9,113 nucleotides of DNA from an uncultured Sphingomonadales bacterium (GTDB lineage Bacteria > Pseudomonadota > Alphaproteobacteria > Sphingomonadales > Sphingomonadaceae). The position numbers and the translations under genes were made by a program. The stretch spans positions 1-9,113 of the forward strand of contig CAITOD010000086.1 in the NCBI GenBank assembly GCA_903893935.1, read 5' to 3'. The notes under the pieces were generated by a model. It was not told the origin of the DNA and searched no databases. It was given only the letters and a program-made list of their open reading frames with translations. Below, in pieces: positions 7,319 to 9,113 of this stretch (positions are counted from its first letter, which is position 1; the number at the start of each line of letters is the position of its first letter).

Positions 7319-7488
7319 CCGGCGGATCAACATACGAAACCTTGCGCCAGCTGGCCGACAGCTGGGGCTTGGCCTTCATGGCGATCGTTTTCCTCGTGCT
7401 GTGCCTGTGGCCATTGCGGCCCGGCGCGCGCGACGAACACACGCGGGCTGCCAACGCAATTCTCGAGGATGACCACGATGGTGAATGA
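7315..7488 (+). CDS. ccoQ: cbb3-type oxidase small subunit CcoQ/FixQ
   Basis: Encodes 57 residues with one membrane helix (about Trp17-Leu34), followed by the positively charged cytoplasmic boundary (RPGAR) and a hydrophilic acidic tail. [13 protein letters not shown] before the helix and [10 protein letters not shown] at its end match the FixQ/CcoQ pattern. The subunit helps to stabilise the CcoNOP complex and CcoP association. Its ATG overlaps the ccoO stop in ATGA, with AGGGAGAAAGG upstream as ribosome site. Its end overlaps the start of ccoP by 11 bases. Position between ccoO and ccoP, size and topology make the call safe despite the short length. Confidence 0.92.
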   Translation: MTGGSTYETLRQLADSWGLAFMAIVFLVLCLWPLRPGARDEHTRAANAILEDDHDGE

Positions 7489-8422
7489 CCAGCCGCACGC
7501 CGATCCCGACGGCGAAGCTTCGCACGGCCCCCGCGTTGATGCGGCAACGGGTACGCATACGGTGGGTCACGAATGGGACGGGATCGAGGAACTCGATACG
7601 CCACTGCCGCGGTGGTGGGTGACGATCTTCTATCTCTGCATCCTGTTTGCGATCGGCTATGTGATTGCCTATCCGGCGCTTCCCGGGCTGCATTCGGCAA
7701 CCCCCGGCCTGCTCGGCTGGACCAGCCGCGGTGCGCTCGCGGCGGAACAGAAAAGCGCCGATGCGGGCCATGCTGCGGTGCGCGCGGCGATCGCGGCAAC
7801 CCCGATCGAAGACCTGGCCAAAAATCCGGTGCTGCAACGCGCGGCGATCGAAGGCGGTCGCGCCGCGTTCAAAGTCAATTGCGTGCAATGCCATGGCGCC
7901 GGTGCGGCGGGCAGCAAAGGTTATCCCAATCTCAACGACGATGACTGGCTGTGGGGCGGCGACATCGCGGCGATCTATCAGACGTTGCAGCACGGCATCC
8001 GCTATCCGGGTGACGACCAGACCCGCACCAGCCAGATGCCGGCGTTCGGGCGCGACGGCATTCTGACCCAGGCCAAGGTGCAGGATGTGGTCAGCTATGT
8101 CCGCGTGATCAGCAAGCAGGACCCGGCTTCTGCCGCTTCGCAGCGGGGCTCGGCGATATTCGCGCAGAATTGCGCGGTGTGCCACGGCGCCAATGGCGAA
8201 GGCGGGCGCAGCGTGGGGGCACCCCGGCTCAACGATGCGATCTGGCTCTATGGCGGCGATCGCGCATCGATCACCAACACGGTCACCAATGCGCATGCCG
8301 GTGTGATGCCCGCCTGGGGTCAGCGGCTGGATCCGGTCACCGTCAAGATGCTGGCGGCGTATGTCCATTCGCTCGGCGGAGGTGAAGCCACGCCCGCGAC
8401 ACCGCCGGTCGCCGCCAAATAA
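7478..8422 (+). CDS. ccoP: cbb3-type cytochrome c oxidase diheme subunit III (CcoP)
   Basis: Encodes 314 residues from the ATG at 7478. A short cytoplasmic N-terminus contains HEWDGIEELDTPLPRWW, the conserved entry to the single membrane helix (about 46-67). Two periplasmic cytochrome c domains follow: Cys135-x-x-Cys138-His139 (CVQCH) and Cys232-x-x-Cys235-His236 (CAVCH), with likely axial Met187 (SQMPAFG) and Met277 (GVMPAWG). It takes electrons from soluble or membrane cytochromes c and hands them to CcoO. An in-frame ATG nine bases earlier (7469) is possible, but the GAGG at 7464-7467 is well placed only for 7478. It overlaps the end of ccoQ, consistent with translational coupling. The C-terminal tail rich in Ala, Thr and Pro is unremarkable. 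Confidence 0.97.
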   Translation: MVNDQPHADPDGEASHGPRVDAATGTHTVGHEWDGIEELDTPLPRWWVTIFYLCILFAIGYVIAYPALPGLHSATPGLLGWTSRGALAAEQKSADAGHAAVRAAIAATPIEDLAKNPVLQRAAIEGGRAAFKVNCVQCHGAGAAGSKGYPNLNDDDWLWGGDIAAIYQTLQHGIRYPGDDQTRTSQMPAFGRDGILTQAKVQDVVSYVRVISKQDPASAASQRGSAIFAQNCAVCHGANGEGGRSVGAPRLNDAIWLYGGDRASITNTVTNAHAGVMPAWGQRLDPVTVKMLAAYVHSLGGGEATPATPPVAAK

Positions 8423-8442
8423 CCCCGGAAAGAACCCTGACC

Positions 8443-9113
8443 ATGAACGCGCCAGATCCCAGGCTCGTTAAATCCCTGGATGCCGACCCCGGGCCGCTTT
8501 ACGCCAAACGCGTGCCGGTGTTCCCGCGCAAAGTCGATGGCAGCTTCCGTCGTTTCAAATGGGCGGTCATGGCGCTGTGCCTGATTGTCTATTGGGGCAC
8601 GCCGTGGCTGCGCTGGAACCGGGGCGCCTATGCGCCGAACCAGGCGGTGCTGGTCGATCTGGCGCACCGCCGGTTCTATATGTTTGCGATCGAAATCTGG
8701 CCGCACGAATTCTATTTCGTGGCCGGCCTGCTGATCATGGCGGGGATCGGGCTGTTTCTGGTGACCACCGTGGTCGGCCGCGCGTGGTGCGGCTATGCCT
8801 GCCCGCAGACGGTGTGGACCGATCTCTACCAGCACGTCGATCGTCTGGTCGATGGCGATCGCAACGCGCAATTGCGCTTGCAGCACGCACCGTGGACTGC
8901 GGCCAAGACCGCGCGGCGGCTGTTCAAATGGTCGATCTATCTGCTGATCGCGTTCATGACCGGCGGCGCGTGGATTTTCTACTTTGCCGATGCGCCGACG
9001 CTGCAGCGCCAGTTCTGGACCGGGACCGCCGATCCGCTGTCGTATTTCGCGGTGGCGATGCTGACGCTTTCGACTTTCGTGCTGGGCGGCTTCATGCGCG
9101 AGCAGGTGTGCAT
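8443..9113 (+). CDS. ccoG: CcoG (FixG/RdxA) membrane iron-sulfur protein, N-terminal part
   Basis: The first 223 codons are present; the gene runs off the right edge. Several hydrophobic helices (about 39-58, 90-111, 162-182, 198-217) flank polyferredoxin-type cysteines: Cys116 and Cys120 in GRAWCGYACPQTVW, and Cys223 at the start of the second cluster region (FMREQVC), where the window ends. CcoG is needed to assemble cbb3 oxidase; in Rhodobacter capsulatus it has been reported as a cupric reductase supplying Cu(I) for the CuB site. The ATG lies 20 bases after ccoP, with GGAAAGA upstream as a somewhat distant ribosome site. Lying in the operon right after ccoP is the standard FixG position. 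The remaining ferredoxin domain and any ccoH, ccoI and ccoS genes would lie beyond the window. Confidence 0.95.
   Translation, partial: MNAPDPRLVKSLDADPGPLYAKRVPVFPRKVDGSFRRFKWAVMALCLIVYWGTPWLRWNRGAYAPNQAVLVDLAHRRFYMFAIEIWPHEFYFVAGLLIMAGIGLFLVTTVVGRAWCGYACPQTVWTDLYQHVDRLVDGDRNAQLRLQHAPWTAAKTARRLFKWSIYLLIAFMTGGAWIFYFADAPTLQRQFWTGTADPLSYFAVAMLTLSTFVLGGFMREQVC

Overview
The window reads as chromosomal DNA from a high-GC alphaproteobacterium, most likely Sphingomonadales. This rests on codon and base usage, on a cco gene order of N-O-Q-P-G, on an FnrN/FnrL-type regulator with C-X2-C-X7-C cysteines, and on the GC-rich intergenic hairpins. The genus cannot be named from the sequence alone.

Layout: (1) 3-152, 3' end of lepA (elongation factor 4). 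(2) 183-878, minus strand, an aquaporin Z gene convergent with lepA, with a perfect hairpin between them. (3) 927-2805, a plus-strand pair encoding a metabolite:H+ symporter family (MHS/MFS) transporter and a short flavin reductase; the transporter is divergent from aqpZ. (4) 2806-2984, a gene-free stretch holding a perfect FNR box, a structured segment that looks like a small RNA, and a strong intrinsic terminator ending about 10 bases before the next start codon. (5) 2985-3734, an Fnr-type oxygen-sensing regulator. (6) 3735-3883, a convergent gap packed with three inverted repeats. (7) 3884-4621, minus strand, an OmpW-family porin. (8) 4622-4888, the divergent ompW/ccoN control region with a canonical FNR/FixK box, a degenerate second one and an extra dyad. 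(9) 4889-9113, the ccoNOQPG operon for cbb3-type cytochrome c oxidase, cut off inside ccoG by the window end.

Most of the right two thirds forms one low-oxygen module. The Fnr-type regulator, whose recognition helix carries the E-x-x-S-R residues that read TTGAT, probably activates the high-affinity cbb3 oxidase through the box at 4812-4825. It may also act on ompW and on its own upstream region. The most interesting item is the segment 2881-2974. It begins about 41 bases downstream of the centre of the perfect FNR box, folds into a C-rich-loop hairpin, has a pyrimidine-rich single-stranded linker resembling an anti-Shine-Dalgarno sequence, and ends in a textbook terminator. It is a candidate oxygen-regulated small RNA and/or an attenuator leader of fnr.
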